This document shows, one piece after another, positions 63,622 through 64,000 of a stretch of 64,000 nucleotides of DNA. Numbering within the stretch: position 1 is the first letter of the stretch; every line of letters starts with the position of its first letter. The stretch is from UBA12087 sp964370815 (lineage in GTDB: Bacteria; Chloroflexota; Anaerolineae; Anaerolineales; Villigracilaceae). Below the pieces are notes generated by a model that saw nothing but the letters and a program-made list of their open reading frames with translations, was not told the DNA's origin and searched no databases. A program made the position numbers and the translations under genes. The stretch covers positions 1 through 64,000 of the forward strand of contig CAYJKQ010000013.1 of the NCBI GenBank assembly GCA_964370815.1. The letters are read 5' to 3'.

Positions 63622-64000
63622 TTATGCTTTTCCAGCGCTGCCTAATAGATCGATCCAATGCCAGACTGCAATCCGAATTGCATCTCTGACTGCAACGTCC
63701 ACCTTGCCAGGATCGTACTCCTCTCGATGTGAAGAAATATAATCATACGCGGAATTTATCAAGGTGTGTTTTAGCTCAGTGGATACATTGAATTTTGCGC
63801 CGCCCATCTCCAGCAGCTTGACAACATATTCCGGTGATAAACCTGTGCCACCATGTACGACCATTGGGACTTTGACACCATTACCATTAACCATTTTAGA
63901 AATTTTCCCCAATCTCTCAAAATCCACTTTCGGATTCTTGGTTTTATAAACACCATGAGCTGTCCCTATTGCTGGTGCAAACAGATCGACACCGGTCTTT
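63622..64000 (-). CDS. Class II fructose-bisphosphate aldolase family, C-terminal part (cut by window edge)
   Basis: Read from the edge, the frame gives TGVDLFAPAIGTAHGVYKTKNPKVDFERL, VVHGGTGLS (zinc His and phosphate loop) and GGAKFNVSTELKH, the second half of class II (zinc) aldolases. The frame runs off the window at 64000, and the GTG at 63927 is internal, not a start. Tagatose- or ketose-bisphosphate specificity cannot be told. Confidence 0.9.
   Translation of the reverse strand, partial: KTGVDLFAPAIGTAHGVYKTKNPKVDFERLGKISKMVNGNGVKVPMVVHGGTGLSPEYVVKLLEMGGAKFNVSTELKHTLINSAYDYISSHREEYDPGKVDVAVRDAIRIAVWHWIDLLGSAGKA

Overview
The window looks like a chromosomal segment of a bacterium of the phylum Chloroflexota, most likely class Anaerolineae. 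This is an inference from style, not from a marker match. The signs are several secreted lipoproteins with Thr/Pro 'TPTPTP' linkers after the lipobox, a DUF1786-type protein, a separately placed rpoC with a long coiled-coil insertion, T-box control of leuS, and moderate GC with AT-rich spacers. There is no phage, insertion sequence or CRISPR array.

Layout. (1) 1-3520: the 3' part of a tRNA-Val(TAC) gene with its terminator, followed by tandem copies of only the 3' half of that tRNA plus terminator. Two more copies lie 3 kb downstream, beyond a membrane protein with a broken 5' end, a lipoprotein and a 33-bp perfect palindrome. Short hairpin-forming inserts of 20, 23 and 24 bp sit at the same points of these tRNA-derived repeats. 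This is the strongest candidate for something undescribed. (2) 3880-25130, nearly all on the minus strand: an exopolysaccharide locus of the Wzx/Wzy type. It holds wzz, a wzy-like polymerase, a flippase, glycosyltransferases (two GT4 and two large membrane enzymes), WcaF-like and other acyltransferases, a WbaP-like initiating sugar-phosphate transferase, and four different sulfotransferase-fold proteins. It probably makes a sulfated, acylated surface polysaccharide. A decayed second sugar transferase lies at 25339-25560. (3) 25746-33738: a DUF1786 protein, then a glycine-cleavage operon (gcvH, gcvPA, gcvPB, and a glyA-gcvT fusion of 1050 codons) behind a consensus promoter and a tandem glycine riboswitch with an intrinsic terminator. 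(4) 33864-43503: a membrane protein, adenosine deaminase, an SH3b lipoprotein, ferritin, two L,D-transpeptidases and an N-acetylmuramoyl-L-alanine amidase (cell-wall genes), a GNAT protein and an NAD-binding epimerase-like protein. (5) 43672-49070: rseP-type protease, HEAT-repeat protein, AEC transporter, a degenerate MA-type peptidase, acylphosphatase and radC. (6) 49258-54000: two tRNA-Ala genes, a T-box leader, a 46-codon small ORF overlapping leuS, leuS, a creatininase-family protein and a GrpB-family protein. (7) 53966-60505: rpoC with its own consensus promoter and about 220-nt leader, then an ATP-grasp ligase and an overlapping GNAT gene. (8) 60532-64000: cyclophilin, and a minus-strand set of class II aldolase (cut by the window edge), HisC-like aminotransferase and HAD phosphatase.

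How the genes work together. Regions 2 and 4 build the cell envelope: polysaccharide assembly and peptidoglycan cross-linking and turnover. Region 3 couples glycine cleavage to serine/glycine one-carbon exchange under glycine sensing. Regions 6 and 7 are translation and transcription genes under amino-acid-sensing or dedicated leaders.
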